A DNA stretch of 64,000 nt from Luteimonas sp. FCS-9 (GTDB lineage Bacteria > Pseudomonadota > Gammaproteobacteria > Xanthomonadales > Xanthomonadaceae). This document shows, in pieces, positions 30,964 to 41,380 of this stretch. The stretch's first letter is position 1. Each line of letters starts with the position of its first letter. Location of the stretch: the NCBI RefSeq assembly GCF_001014645.1, contig NZ_LASZ01000004.1:124001-188000 (forward strand), given 5' to 3'. Under the pieces are notes generated by a model, which had not been told where the DNA came from, made no database searches, and saw nothing but the letters and a program-made list of their open reading frames with translations. The position numbers and the translations under genes are program-made.

Positions 30964-31749
30964 ATGAATCGTCTCGACGGCAAGGTCTGCGTGGTCACCG
31001 GCGCGGCCAGCGGCATCGGCCGGCGCATCGCCGAGGTCTACGCCGCGGCCGGCGGCCGGGTGGTCGTCGCCGACCTCGCGCACGCCGCCGCGGAGACAGT
31101 GGCCGCAGAGATCCGGGCCAGCGGCGGCGATGCCTTCCCGGTGGCGATGGACGTCGCCGACGAGCCGCAGGTCGTGGACGGCATCGCCCGGGCGATCGCG
31201 CACTACGGCCGGATCGACGTGCTGGTCGCCAACGCCGGCATCCAGATCGTCAGCCCGATCGTCGACTTCGACTTCGCCGACTGGAAGCGGCTGCTCGCGG
31301 TCCACCTGGACGGCGCGTTCCTGACCACGCGCGAGTGCCTGCGCGACATGGCGCGGCGCCGCGAAGGCGGCGCGATCGTCTACATGGGCTCGGTGCACTC
31401 GCACCTGGCCTCGAAGCTCAAGGCCCCCTACGTCACCGCCAAGCACGGCCTGCTCGGGCTGGCGCGCGCGGTGGCCAAGGAAGGGGCCGAGTACGGCGTG
31501 CGCGCCAACGTGGTCTGTCCGGGTTTCGTGCGCACGCCGCTGGTCGAGCGGCAGATCCCCGAACAGGCCCGCGCGCTGGGCATCAGCGAAGACGCGGTGG
31601 TGCGCGAGATCATGCTCCGCGACACGGTCGACGGCGAGTTCACCACGCTCGACGACGTCGCCAACGTCGCGTTGATGCTGGCCGCGTTCGAGACCAACGC
31701 GCTGACCGGCCAGAGCCTGACGGTCAGCCACGGGTGGTCCATGCAGTGA
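30964..31749 (+). CDS. bdhA: 3-hydroxybutyrate dehydrogenase
   Basis: The 261-residue short-chain dehydrogenase has the NAD motif TGAASGIG (12-19), NAG in VLVANAGIQ, catalytic Ser in GSVHSH, and YVTAK. BdhA-specific stretches follow: [17 protein letters not shown] and [15 protein letters not shown]. It oxidises (R)-3-hydroxybutyrate to acetoacetate with NAD+, the step after PHB depolymerisation. An intracellular PHB depolymerase lies 1.5 kb downstream. The start at 30964 follows GGAGCGGAG; the upstream in-frame ATG at 30817 lies inside the REP repeat. Confidence 0.93.
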   Translation: MNRLDGKVCVVTGAASGIGRRIAEVYAAAGGRVVVADLAHAAAETVAAEIRASGGDAFPVAMDVADEPQVVDGIARAIAHYGRIDVLVANAGIQIVSPIVDFDFADWKRLLAVHLDGAFLTTRECLRDMARRREGGAIVYMGSVHSHLASKLKAPYVTAKHGLLGLARAVAKEGAEYGVRANVVCPGFVRTPLVERQIPEQARALGISEDAVVREIMLRDTVDGEFTTLDDVANVALMLAAFETNALTGQSLTVSHGWSMQ

Positions 31750-31771
31750 GAAATCCTGCAGCGCAGGGGCG

Positions 31772-32221
31772 TCAGAACGGCTTGGCGATCACCAGGTACA
31801 CCACGCCCACCAGCAGCAGCACCGGCACCTCGTTGAACCAGCGCAGCGCCCCGGTCGAGGGCAGCGGCCGACCGCGCCCGGCGCCCTTGAGCCAGCGCCC
31901 GCCGACCACGAAGTGCGCGAACAGCAGCACCACCAGCAGCAGCTTGGCGTGCATCCAGCCCGCGCCGCCGACCATCGTCGGGAAGTCCGGCAGCACGCGG
32001 TAGCCCAGCCACAGGACCAGGCCCAGCGCGACCGCCAGGCCCGCCATCACGTGGCCGAAGCGGTACAGGCGCCGTCCCATCAGCACCAGCCGTTCGTGGA
32101 CCTCGCCACGCCCGCCGGCCTCGACCAGGTTGATCAGGATCCGGGGCAGGTAGAACGCCGCGGCGACCCAGGCCATGACGAAAACGAGATGGAAGGTCTT
32201 GACCCACAGATAGGCTTGCAT
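31772..32221 (-). CDS. HemJ/CopD-family four-helix membrane protein
   Basis: The 149-residue protein opens with MQAYLWVKTFHLVFVMAWVAAAFYLPRI, whose FH and YLPR residues are typical of HemJ (UPF0093). A second conserved stretch is WMHAKLLLVVLLFAHF. HemJ converts protoporphyrinogen IX to protoporphyrin IX in heme synthesis of bacteria lacking HemG/HemY, so that role is plausible. It could be a CopD-like paralogue. The start at 32221 matches family N-termini. It converges on bdhA 22 bases away. Confidence 0.85.
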   Translation of the reverse strand: MQAYLWVKTFHLVFVMAWVAAAFYLPRILINLVEAGGRGEVHERLVLMGRRLYRFGHVMAGLAVALGLVLWLGYRVLPDFPTMVGGAGWMHAKLLLVVLLFAHFVVGGRWLKGAGRGRPLPSTGALRWFNEVPVLLLVGVVYLVIAKPF

Positions 32222-32302
32222 CGCGCGCTGGCTCCTCTGGCTGGCGCATAGGATCGCATGGGCCGGGCCGCGCCGGACCGTCGCGCGATGCCGCATCCAG
32301 GT

Positions 32303-32580
32303 CCTCGCGGCCGAGGCTGCGCCTACGGAGACTGCGATCACCCGTAGGAGCGCGCTCGCGCGCGATGGACCTGCCCAGAGAAAGCCCTCGCGGCCAAGGC
32401 CGCTCCTACGGAGACTGCGATCACCCGTAGGAGCGCGCTCGCGCGCGAAGAGGCCTGCCCCGGAAAGCCCTCGCGGCCAAGGCCGCTCCTACAGCGGACG
32501 CAGCGCCCCGCGTAGGAGCGCGCTCGCGCGCGAAGAGCGCCTGCCCCGGAAAGCCCTCGCAGCCACGGGCCGCGCCTACA
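32303..32580. repeat. array of three and a half REP-like units with hybrid arms
   Basis: A right half-unit (32303-32328) is followed by full units at 32343-32411, 32426-32492 and 32511-32579. Left arms are the usual GTAGGAGCGCGCTCGCGCGCGA, but right arms are (C)TCGCGGCCAAGGCCGCTCCTAC, which pair with the left arms only at their outer ends and form their own GGCC-centred stem. The spacer GGAGACTGCGATCACCC recurs before the first two full units, so the array grew by duplication. It fills the gap between the HemJ-like and methyltransferase genes. Confidence 0.88.
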
Positions 32581-32632
32581 GTTTCGTGGACAGGGTCCAT
32601 AAGATGAGCCCCCCATCCCCAGGCCCGACCCG

Positions 32633-33232
32633 ATGACCAAGCAGTACGACCGCGCCTATTTCGACCGCTGGTACCGCGCCGGCGACATCGGCGGTCCGGC
32701 GCGCCTGGCGCGCAAGGTCGCGCTCGCGGTCGCGACCGCCGAATACCACCTCGAACGGCCGCTGCGCAGCGTGCTCGACGTCGGCTGCGGCGAGGGCGCA
32801 TGGCGCGCGCCACTGCTCAAGCTGCGGCCCCGCGCGCAGTACCTGGGCTTCGACGCCAGCGCGTACGCCGTCGGGCGTTACGGCCGCGCGCGCAACCTGC
32901 ACCTCGCCCGCTTCGGCGATTTCGCGATGCTGCGGCCCTGTGCCCCGGTCGACCTGCTGGTGTGCAGCGACGTGCTGCACTACCTCGATGCGCGCGAACT
33001 CGATCGCGGCCTGCCGGGCCTGGCCGAACTGTGCGGCGGCGTCGCCTTCCTGGAGACGTTCGCCCGCGAGGACGGCGCCGAGGGCGACGACGACGGCTTC
33101 CGCCGGCGCCCCGCCCGCTTCTACCGCGACCGCTTCGCGGCCGTGGGCTTCCGGCCGCTGGGCTCGCATTGCTGGCTCTCGCCGGCCCTGGCCGACGCGG
33201 CGACCGCGCTGGAGCTGCCGGGCCCGGTCTGA
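32633..33232 (+). CDS. class I SAM-dependent methyltransferase
   Basis: The 199-residue protein has motif I VLDVGCGEGAW (about 47-57), an acidic residue after strand 2 (YLGFDASAYAV) and motif IV VDLLVCSDVLHYL. This is a Rossmann-type methyltransferase (methyltransf_12/25-like). Substrate is not evident; the QYDRAYFDRWYR start is shared by many uncharacterised members. It is followed 71 bases later by phaZ. Confidence 0.85.
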   Translation: MTKQYDRAYFDRWYRAGDIGGPARLARKVALAVATAEYHLERPLRSVLDVGCGEGAWRAPLLKLRPRAQYLGFDASAYAVGRYGRARNLHLARFGDFAMLRPCAPVDLLVCSDVLHYLDARELDRGLPGLAELCGGVAFLETFAREDGAEGDDDGFRRRPARFYRDRFAAVGFRPLGSHCWLSPALADAATALELPGPV

Positions 33233-33261
33233 CCCGGCCGGCAGGACCGGTTCATGCGGCC

Positions 33262-33267
33262 TACAAT
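33262..33267 (+). promoter_or_regulatory. candidate -10 box of phaZ
   Basis: TACAAT lies 36 bases before the phaZ ATG in the short gap after the methyltransferase gene. A matching -35 is unclear. Confidence 0.3.
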
Positions 33268-33303
33268 ATGTTGCATCGCAACAGACCGCCCGGACCCCTG
33301 CCC

Positions 33304-34623
33304 ATGCTGTTCTACCAACTGCACGAACTCGGCCGCGCGTGGATGAAGCCGTGGACGCTGCTGGCCGACGCCACCGCCAAGGCCTACGGCCCCGGCGGCA
33401 CCTGGCTGTCGCAACTGGCCGGCGCGGAGCAGGTCTCGGCCGCCAACGAGCTGCTGTACCGGATCGGCAAGGACTACGAGAAGCCGGCGTTCGACATCCA
33501 TTCGGTCGAGCACAACGGGCGCACCTACCCGGTCGTGCAGCTCGACGAGCTGGACATGCCGTTCTGCAAGCTGCTGCGCTTCAAGCGCTACACCGACGAC
33601 CCGGCACACCTCGACGTCATCCGCGCCCAGCCCCGCGTACTCGTCGTCGCGCCATTGTCGGGCCACCACGCGACGCTGCTGCGCGACACCGTGCGCACGC
33701 TGCTGCGCGACCACAAGGTCTACATCACCGACTGGGTCGACGCACGCATGGTGCCGACCGAGGCCGGCGCGTTCTCGCTCGACGACTACGTCGCCTACAT
33801 CGAGGCCTTCATCCGCCACATCGGCGCCGAGGACCTGCACGTGATCAGCGTCTGCCAGCCGACGGTGCCGGTGCTGGCGGCGGTCTCGCTGATGGCCGCA
33901 CGCGGCGAGGCGACGCCCCGCTCGCTGGTGATGATGGGCGGGCCGATCGATACCCGGCAGTCGCCGACCGCGGTCAACAACCTGGCGACCGAGAAGCCGC
34001 TGTCGTGGTTCCAGCACAACGTGATCCATCCGGTGCCGATGAACTACCCCGGACGCGGTCGCCTGGTCTATCCGGGCTTCCTGCAGCACATGGGCTTCAT
34101 GGCGATGAATCCCGAGCGCCACCTCGAATCGCACTGGACGTTCTACCAGGACCTGGTCAAGGGCGACCTCGAGGACGCGCAGGCGCACCGTCGCTTCTAC
34201 GACGAGTACAACGCCGTGCTCGACATGCCGGCCGAATACTACCTCGACACGATCCGCGTGGTGTTCCAGCAGCACCTGCTGCCGCGCGGGCGCTGGGTCG
34301 TCGCCGGCGAGTCCGTCGATCCGTCGCGGATCACCGGCACCGCCCTGCTGACGGTCGAAGGCGAGCTCGACGACATCTCCGGCGAGGGCCAGACCCGCGC
34401 CGCACACACGCTGTGCACCGGTGTCGCCGAGGCCGAGCGCGCGCACCTCACCGTCGAGGGCGCGGGCCACTACGGCATCTTCAGCGGCCGCCGCTGGCGC
34501 AACCAGGTCTATCCCCAGGTGCGCGACTTCATCGCCGCACACGCCGCGCCACCCGCGGCAACGTTGCCCGCCGCACGAAACAAGCCGTCGGCACCGCGCA
34601 AGCGCAAGGGCAAGGCCGCCTGA
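33304..34623 (+). CDS. phaZ: intracellular polyhydroxyalkanoate depolymerase
   Basis: The 439-residue protein matches PhaZ (Ralstonia PhaZa1 type) along its length: MLFYQLHELGRAWMKPWTL at the start, VYITDWVDARMVP, and the lipase-box-like VISVCQPTVPVLAAVSLM with catalytic Cys (about 184) replacing Ser. The C-terminal histidine lies in VEGAGHYGIFSGRRW. It hydrolyses granule-bound PHB to 3-hydroxybutyrate, the substrate of BdhA encoded upstream. The tail after about 415 is basic and alanine-rich (RKRKGKAA) and may help granule binding. No PHB synthase is in this window. Confidence 0.94.
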   Translation: MLFYQLHELGRAWMKPWTLLADATAKAYGPGGTWLSQLAGAEQVSAANELLYRIGKDYEKPAFDIHSVEHNGRTYPVVQLDELDMPFCKLLRFKRYTDDPAHLDVIRAQPRVLVVAPLSGHHATLLRDTVRTLLRDHKVYITDWVDARMVPTEAGAFSLDDYVAYIEAFIRHIGAEDLHVISVCQPTVPVLAAVSLMAARGEATPRSLVMMGGPIDTRQSPTAVNNLATEKPLSWFQHNVIHPVPMNYPGRGRLVYPGFLQHMGFMAMNPERHLESHWTFYQDLVKGDLEDAQAHRRFYDEYNAVLDMPAEYYLDTIRVVFQQHLLPRGRWVVAGESVDPSRITGTALLTVEGELDDISGEGQTRAAHTLCTGVAEAERAHLTVEGAGHYGIFSGRRWRNQVYPQVRDFIAAHAAPPAATLPAARNKPSAPRKRKGKAA

Positions 34624-34683
34624 CGTCCGCTCGCGCGCCTGATGCCGCTCCCAGGCATCAGGCGGCGACGTGCACCGGCGCCT

Positions 34684-34962
34684 TCCGCTTTCCGATCCGC
34701 CGACGCCCCGTGTCCAGCGCCTGACGGGTGCCGTGACCACCAAGCGGATATCGGGCCGCGACTGGGCGCGGTACCCGGCAGGCGCACGCGCAGACCCACC
34801 AGCGCTCGATCACCGCGCCCAACTCCCAGGACCGCAACCGGCCCGCAGCATGCGTCCGCTTTCCGGCCCGCCGCCGCAACGTGTCCAGCGCCTGTCGGGT
34901 GCCGGGACCACCAAGCGGATATCGGGCCGCGACTGGGCACGGTACCCGGCAGGCGCACGCGC
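34684..34962. repeat. 108-base direct repeat in two copies
   Basis: Copies at 34684-34791 and 34855-34962 align without gaps and differ at about 8 of 108 positions. Both contain GTGTCCAGCGCCTG, ACCACCAAGCGGATATCGGG and TACCCGGCAGGCGCACGCGC. They are unrelated to the REP elements. No convincing ORF, tRNA or transposase accounts for them. The rest of the 432-base gap between phaZ and rhlE holds only the rhlE terminator. Confidence 0.85.
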
Positions 34963-35003
34963 CGAACCGGGACGTTCAAACCGCCCCCTGCAAACCGGGG
35001 CCA

Positions 35004-35038
35004 CAAAAAACCCCGCCTCCGCAAGCGGAAGCGGGGTT
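35004..35038 (-). terminator. intrinsic terminator of rhlE
   Basis: On the minus strand a stem CCCCGCTTCCGC-TT-GCGGAGGCGGGG is followed by a run of six T residues. It lies about 20 bases after the rhlE stop codon and is the clearest Rho-independent terminator in the window. Confidence 0.9.
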
Positions 35039-35056
35039 CGAGCGCGCGCCGGTGGA

Positions 35057-36439
<1,383 letters not shown>

Positions 36440-36810
36440 GCGTGGACTCCTGTTGGCCAGGCCGCGTCCCGGCGGCCCGCGCGAGCGGGCGACAGCCGAA
36501 GGCCGTGGCGATGGCGATGGACCCGGAGCTATCCGTAAACCGCGCTGCGAGATCCGATGTGACGGCACCGGGAAACCGGAGGCCGTGTCTGCGCGACGAA
36601 AGACGTGCGGGATAAGGACCGGGGCGGCGCGAAGCGCCGGCGGCATACCAGGATCGTGACCGGGTCCGGGGACCTTGGGTGGGCGACCGCGCTGCAGGAC
36701 CCGCGCATTCTAGGGCACCGCGGTGCCCCGCGCCATCGCTGCGGCCCGCACCTGTGCGTTCCGCGGCGCATATGGCACGCTCCGTCGGGTTCCCGTTCAT
36801 GGAGTTTCCG
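36440..36810. other. 371-base divergent intergenic region between rhlE and the DoxX-like gene
   Basis: No coding gene or dispersed repeat is seen. A minus-strand TAGAAT at 36707-36712 could be an rhlE -10 box, which would give rhlE a leader of about 265 bases. GGGGC and GGCGGC tracts could form secondary structure in that leader. Confidence 0.35.
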
Positions 36811-37173
36811 ATGGCCTCTGGTTCCGGCGCCCAGGGCGGCGCCGTCACGCTCGGTCGCTGGCTGCTGGCCGCGGTCTTCGTCGTCGCCGGCGCGCTGCGC
36901 CTGTGGGCCGCGTTGCGCGGCGCGCCCACTTCCGACACGACGCTGGCCTTCAGCCTCGCCCAGTTGCTGGCCGGCGTGCTCATCGTCGCCGGCTGGCAGT
37001 TGCGCTGGACCGCGCTGGCGGCCGCGGCGCTGGTGCTTCTCGACGCGGTGCTCTCGCACCCGTTCTGGGCCGTGCGCGCCGCCGCCCGCACCGGGCAGAT
37101 GCTCCAGTTCCTGCAGCACCTCGGACTGGCCGGCGGCTTCCTGCTGCTGTCGGCGATGGCGCCCCGGAGATAG
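36811..37173 (+). CDS. DoxX-like small membrane protein
   Basis: The 120-residue protein has four membrane segments (GRWLLAAVFVVAGALRLWAAL, LAQLLAGVLIVAGW, TALAAAALVLLDAVL and LQHLGLAGGFLLLSAM) and the DoxX/YphA-like ending HPFW...FLQHLGLAGG. The family includes quinone-linked and stress-related membrane proteins with no uniform function. It ends 3 bases before the antiporter start, so the two are co-transcribed. The ATG at 36811 has GGAG nine bases upstream; longer in-frame starts at 36799, 36772 and 36679 exist. Confidence 0.75.
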   Translation: MASGSGAQGGAVTLGRWLLAAVFVVAGALRLWAALRGAPTSDTTLAFSLAQLLAGVLIVAGWQLRWTALAAAALVLLDAVLSHPFWAVRAAARTGQMLQFLQHLGLAGGFLLLSAMAPRR

Positions 37174-37176
37174 CCG

Positions 37177-39030
37177 ATGGCGGCCGACGCCCACGACGCC
37201 ACCGGACAGCTGGTGCAGATCGTCGCGCTGCTGGGCGCGGCGGTCGTCGCGGTGCCGCTGTTCCGCCGGCTCAGGCTCGGCTCGGTGCTGGGCTACCTCG
37301 CCGCCGGCCTGGCGATCGGTCCGTTCGGCCTGGGCTGGTTCTCCGATCCGCAGGCGATCCTGCACGTCGCCGAACTGGGCGTGGTGATGTTCCTGTTCGT
37401 GATCGGGCTCGAGATGCGGCCCTCGCACCTGTGGGCGCTGCGCCGCCAGATCTTCGGGCTCGGCGCGCTGCAGATCCTGCTGGCGATCGCGATGCTCACG
37501 CTCGCCGCGCACGCGTTCGGCTTCGCCTGGCCGGTCGCGTTCGTGGGCGCGGCCGGCTTCGTGATGACCTCGACCGCCGTGGTCATGCAACTGCTGTCGG
37601 AGCGTGGCGAGATCGCGCTGCCGCACGGCCGCAAGATCGTCTCGGTGCTGCTGTTCGAGGACCTGCTGATCGTGCCGCTGCTGGCGCTGATCGCGTTCCT
37701 GGCGCCGACCCCGGAGGCGGCGGCGGACGCACCGTCGCGCTGGACCGCGGTCGCGATCGGCATCGGCTCACTCGTCGCGCTTGTCGTCGCCGGCATGTTC
37801 CTGCTCAACCCGCTGTTCCGCATCCTCGCCGCGGCCCGCGCACGCGAGGTGATGACCGCCGCCGCGCTGCTCGTGGTGCTCGGCGCGGCATTGCTGATGC
37901 AACTGGGCGGGCTGTCGATGGCGATGGGTGCGTTCCTGGCCGGCGTGCTGCTGTCCGAGTCCGCGTTCCGGCACCAGATCGAGGCCGACATCGAACCGTT
38001 CCGCGGCATCCTGCTGGGCCTGTTCTTCCTCGGCGTGGGCATGGCGCTGGACGTGGCCGTGGTCGTCGACGACTGGCCGCTGATCGTCTCGGCCGTGCTC
38101 GCGCTGATGGCAACCAAGGCGGCGTGCATCTACGTCGTCGCGCGCGTCACCCGCAGCGCGCACCGCGAAGCGCTCGAGCGCGCAGTGCTGATGGCCCAGG
38201 GCGGCGAGTTCGCGTTCGTGCTGTTCGCCGCCGCGGCCGCGAGCGGCCTGATCGAGGCGCGGGTCAATGCCACGTTGACCGCCGTCGTCGTGCTGTCGAT
38301 GGCGCTCACGCCGCTGGCCGTGCTCGCCACCGGGCGCTGGACGGCGCGCCGCGAACGCCCGTCGCTCGACGGCGTCGAGGCCGTGGCCGACCAGACCGGC
38401 AGCGTGCTGATCATCGGCTTCGGCCGCTTCGGCCAGGTCATGAGCCAGTCGCTGCTGGCCCGCGACGTCGACGTGACGATCATCGACACCGACATCGAGA
38501 TGATCCGCAGCGCGGCTGAGTTCGGCTTCAAGGTCTACTACGGCGACGGCACCCGGCTCGACGTGCTGCATGCCTCGGGCGCGCGCGACGCCCGCGCGAT
38601 CGCGGTCTGCGTCGACGACCGCGACGCGGCCGACCGCATCGTCGAGCTCGCCGTCCACGAGTTCCCGCAGGCCCGGCTGCTGGTACGCGCCTACGACCGC
38701 GAGCACGCGCTGCAGCTGGTCAACGCAGGCGTCGACGTGCAGGTGCGCGAGACCTTCGAATCGGCCGTGGTGTTCGGCGCCGCCGCGCTGCGCGCGCTCG
38801 GCGTCGACGACGACGAGGCCGACGCGATCGCCGCCCAGGTGCGCCGGCTCGACGCCGAGCGCTTCGAGCTCGAGACCGCGGACAACGACACGCGCGCCGG
38901 CATCCCGCTGCTGATCAAGAACACCGACGTACCGGGCCCGAAGCCGACACCCCTGACCCGCCCCCGCCGCGAGGGCCGGTCGTTGAATGCCGGGACGCCG
39001 GAAGACCGGACCACACCGGATCGCCCGTAG
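37177..39030 (+). CDS. CPA2-family monovalent cation:proton antiporter (KefB/KefC-like)
   Basis: The 617-residue protein has a Na+/H+-exchanger-type membrane domain (about 10-385, including GYLAAGLAIGPFGLG, VIGLEMRPSHLW and LLLFEDLLIVPLLALIA) and a cytoplasmic TrkA-N nucleotide-binding domain starting with GFGRFGQ (about 413). The sequence GAFLAGVLLSESAFRHQIEADIEPF is diagnostic of KefB/C, split here between helices. It should release K+ in exchange for protons, gated by nucleotide or glutathione adducts. No KefF/KefG-type oxidoreductase adjoins it. The final about 35 residues are basic and proline-rich; the TAG stop lies inside a REP-like arm. Confidence 0.92.
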   Translation: MAADAHDATGQLVQIVALLGAAVVAVPLFRRLRLGSVLGYLAAGLAIGPFGLGWFSDPQAILHVAELGVVMFLFVIGLEMRPSHLWALRRQIFGLGALQILLAIAMLTLAAHAFGFAWPVAFVGAAGFVMTSTAVVMQLLSERGEIALPHGRKIVSVLLFEDLLIVPLLALIAFLAPTPEAAADAPSRWTAVAIGIGSLVALVVAGMFLLNPLFRILAAARAREVMTAAALLVVLGAALLMQLGGLSMAMGAFLAGVLLSESAFRHQIEADIEPFRGILLGLFFLGVGMALDVAVVVDDWPLIVSAVLALMATKAACIYVVARVTRSAHREALERAVLMAQGGEFAFVLFAAAAASGLIEARVNATLTAVVVLSMALTPLAVLATGRWTARRERPSLDGVEAVADQTGSVLIIGFGRFGQVMSQSLLARDVDVTIIDTDIEMIRSAAEFGFKVYYGDGTRLDVLHASGARDARAIAVCVDDRDAADRIVELAVHEFPQARLLVRAYDREHALQLVNAGVDVQVRETFESAVVFGAAALRALGVDDDEADAIAAQVRRLDAERFELETADNDTRAGIPLLIKNTDVPGPKPTPLTRPRREGRSLNAGTPEDRTTPDRP

Positions 39031-39048
39031 GCGCGCGCTTGTGCGCGA
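39025..39048. repeat. REP-like left arm covering the antiporter stop codon
   Basis: CGTAGGCGCGCGCTTGTGCGCGA is a diverged left arm of the family with no paired right arm. Its TAG is the stop codon of the antiporter gene. Confidence 0.75.
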
Positions 39049-39090
39049 CCTGCATTCGCGGCGGAGCGGGCTCGGAAGCCCATCCCATCG

Positions 39091-39115
39091 CCTGTAGGAG
39101 CGCGCTCGCGCGCGA
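39091..39115. repeat. REP-like left arm
   Basis: TGTAGGAGCGCGCTCGCGCG continues to CGAATGC; only this arm is present, 43 bases after the preceding one. The two unpaired arms fill the start of the gap before the M13 peptidase gene. Confidence 0.8.
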
Positions 39116-39244
39116 ATGCTTGCCGACGCCGGTCCGCCACGGCAGCCTGCGCCCGCATGACCTTCGACACCCCCAGGTGCCCGGGGGCAGGCGTAGAGTG
39201 CGCGCTCACAGGGCGCCGTCCGGCGCCGTTCCCCGGAGATTCCC

Positions 39245-41350
39245 TTGATTGCGATCGTTCCCAAGCGCCTGCTGCTGACCGGCGCCGTCGTGCTCGCGCT
39301 GTCCGCCTGCTCGGGCGGCCAGGATGCCGCGGCCCCCGCCGCCGACGCACCGCAGACGGCCCAGGCGCCGGCATTCCACCTCGACGAGGCCTCGCTGCCG
39401 CCCTACAACCGCTTCCTGATCGACGACCTGGACACGACCAAGAACGCCTGCGCCGACTTCGGTGGCTACGTCAACGGCAAGTGGCTGGCGGCCAACCCGA
39501 TTCCCGGCGACCGCAGCTCCTGGGGTGCGTTCGAGATGCTCGACGAGCGCTCGACCGCGGTCCAGCACCAGCTCGCGCAGCAGGCGGCCGAACACAGCGA
39601 TGCGACCGGCATCGAGAAGCTGGTCGGCGACTTCTGGGCCACCGGCATGGACGAGGCCGCGATCGAGGCGCAGGGCCTGGCACCGCTGCAGGACCAGCTC
39701 GCCGCAATCGACGGCCTGCGCGACGGCGCGTCGGTCGCGCAGTGGCTGCGCGAGAGCGCGGCCAAGGGCCAGGGCTTCCTGTGGGGCATCGGCGCGATGC
39801 CGGACTTCAAGGATTCGTCGGTCAACATCGCCGCGACCGGCCAGGGCGGCCTCGGCCTGCCCGACACCACCTACTACAGCGCGGCCGACAAGGCTGGCAT
39901 CCGCGAGGCCTACGTCGCCCACATCGCCAAGGTGCTCGAGCTGTCGGGCGTGCCGGCCGACCAGGCCCAGGCGCAGGCCAAGGACGTGATGGCGTTCGAG
40001 ACCCGCATCGCCAAGGTCTCCAAGTCCCGCGAGGCGTTCTCGCGCGACGTCGGGCTGTACTACAACCCGATCACCGTGGCCGAGGCCGACAAGCTCACGC
40101 CGAACTTCCCGTGGACGACGTTCTTCGAGTCGCAGGGCGTCGCGGTGCCGCAGACGCTGTCGCTGTCGGTGCCCGAGTTCCACCAGGAGGTCGACCGGAT
40201 GCTGGTCGACGTGCCGGTCGAGCAGTGGAAGGCCTACCTGCGCTTCCACGTCGTCGACGGCGCCTCGCCGTACCTGTCGGACGCGTTCGTGCAGCAGCAC
40301 TTCGCGTTCTACGACCGCACGCTCGGCGGTCAGAAGGAGATCGAGCCGCGCTGGAAGCGCGTGCTGGGCACGGTCGACAGCGAGATCGGCCACGCGATGG
40401 GCCAGCTGTACGTGCAGGTCGCGTTCCCGCCCGAGTCGAAGGCCAAGATGGAGGCGCTGATCGCCAACCTCAGCGACGCGCTCAAGCAGCGCACCGAGCA
40501 CCTGGAGTGGATGAGCCCGGAGACCAAGCGCAAGGCGCTGGCCAAGTGGGAGACGTTCGAGCCGCGCGTCGGCTACCCCGACAAGTGGCGCGACTGGAGC
40601 GGCCTGGCCACCTCGCGCGAGAGCTACCTGGGCAACGTGCTGGCCGCGACCGAGTTCAACTACAAGTGGGACCTGGGCAAGATCGGCAAGCCGGTCGACA
40701 AGTCCGAGTGGGGCATGCGCCCGCAGACCGTCAACGCGTCCTACAACCCGCTGGCCAACCAGCTCACGTTCCCGGCCGCGATCCTGCAGCCGCCGTTCTT
40801 CGACCCGGAAGCCACCGACGAGATCAACTACGGCGGCATCGGCGCGGTGATCGGCCACGAGATGACCCACGGCTACGACGACCAGGGCGCGCGCTTCGGG
40901 CCGACCGGCAACATGGAGGACTGGTGGACGCCCGAGGACTTCGCCGGCTTCAAGGCGCGGACCGGCAAGCTGGTCCAGCAGTTCGACGACTACCGCCTGC
41001 CCGACGGGCGCGCGCTCAACGGCAACCACACGCTGGGCGAGAACATCGCCGACCTGGGCGGCCTGGCCACGGCGTTTGATGCGATGAAGAAGGCCACCGC
41101 CGGCACGCCCGATCCGATGACCGACGGCATGACCCGCGACCAGCGCTTCTTCCTGAGCTGGGCGACGGTGTGGCGCCGCAACTTCACCCCCGAGCAGCTG
41201 ACCCAGCGGCTGGCGACCGATGAGCATGCGCTGTCGTCGTTCCGCGCGATCGGCGCACCGTCGAACCTGCCCGCGTTCGCGGCCGCGTTCCAGTGCAAGC
41301 CGGGCGATCCGATGGTGCGCGACGGCGAACGCCAGGTCGTGATCTGGTGA
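39245..41350 (+). CDS. M13-family zinc metallopeptidase, lipoprotein
   Basis: The 701-residue protein (neprilysin/PepO class) has a lipobox (ALSAC, Cys at about 22) and family features: CADFGGYVNGKWLAAN, NASYNPLANQLTFPAAILQPPFFD, zinc motif HEMTH (about 538-542, in GHEMTHGYDDQG), the third ligand in GENIADLGG (about Glu-599), and the C-terminal CKPGDPM. All catalytic residues are intact. It should cleave peptides at the cell surface or in the periplasm. It starts with TTG at 39245, supported by CGGAGATT six bases upstream; no ATG gives a signal peptide. Confidence 0.93.
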   Translation: MIAIVPKRLLLTGAVVLALSACSGGQDAAAPAADAPQTAQAPAFHLDEASLPPYNRFLIDDLDTTKNACADFGGYVNGKWLAANPIPGDRSSWGAFEMLDERSTAVQHQLAQQAAEHSDATGIEKLVGDFWATGMDEAAIEAQGLAPLQDQLAAIDGLRDGASVAQWLRESAAKGQGFLWGIGAMPDFKDSSVNIAATGQGGLGLPDTTYYSAADKAGIREAYVAHIAKVLELSGVPADQAQAQAKDVMAFETRIAKVSKSREAFSRDVGLYYNPITVAEADKLTPNFPWTTFFESQGVAVPQTLSLSVPEFHQEVDRMLVDVPVEQWKAYLRFHVVDGASPYLSDAFVQQHFAFYDRTLGGQKEIEPRWKRVLGTVDSEIGHAMGQLYVQVAFPPESKAKMEALIANLSDALKQRTEHLEWMSPETKRKALAKWETFEPRVGYPDKWRDWSGLATSRESYLGNVLAATEFNYKWDLGKIGKPVDKSEWGMRPQTVNASYNPLANQLTFPAAILQPPFFDPEATDEINYGGIGAVIGHEMTHGYDDQGARFGPTGNMEDWWTPEDFAGFKARTGKLVQQFDDYRLPDGRALNGNHTLGENIADLGGLATAFDAMKKATAGTPDPMTDGMTRDQRFFLSWATVWRRNFTPEQLTQRLATDEHALSSFRAIGAPSNLPAFAAAFQCKPGDPMVRDGERQVVIW

Positions 41351-41380
41351 CGCCCCAGTCCGCCGCGACCGGCTGACCTG

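Noticed and set aside
32303..32580. possible CRISPR array
   Set aside because: The repeats are long, internally palindromic and share similar spacers, there are only three and a half units, and no cas gene is present. They match the REP family found elsewhere in the window.
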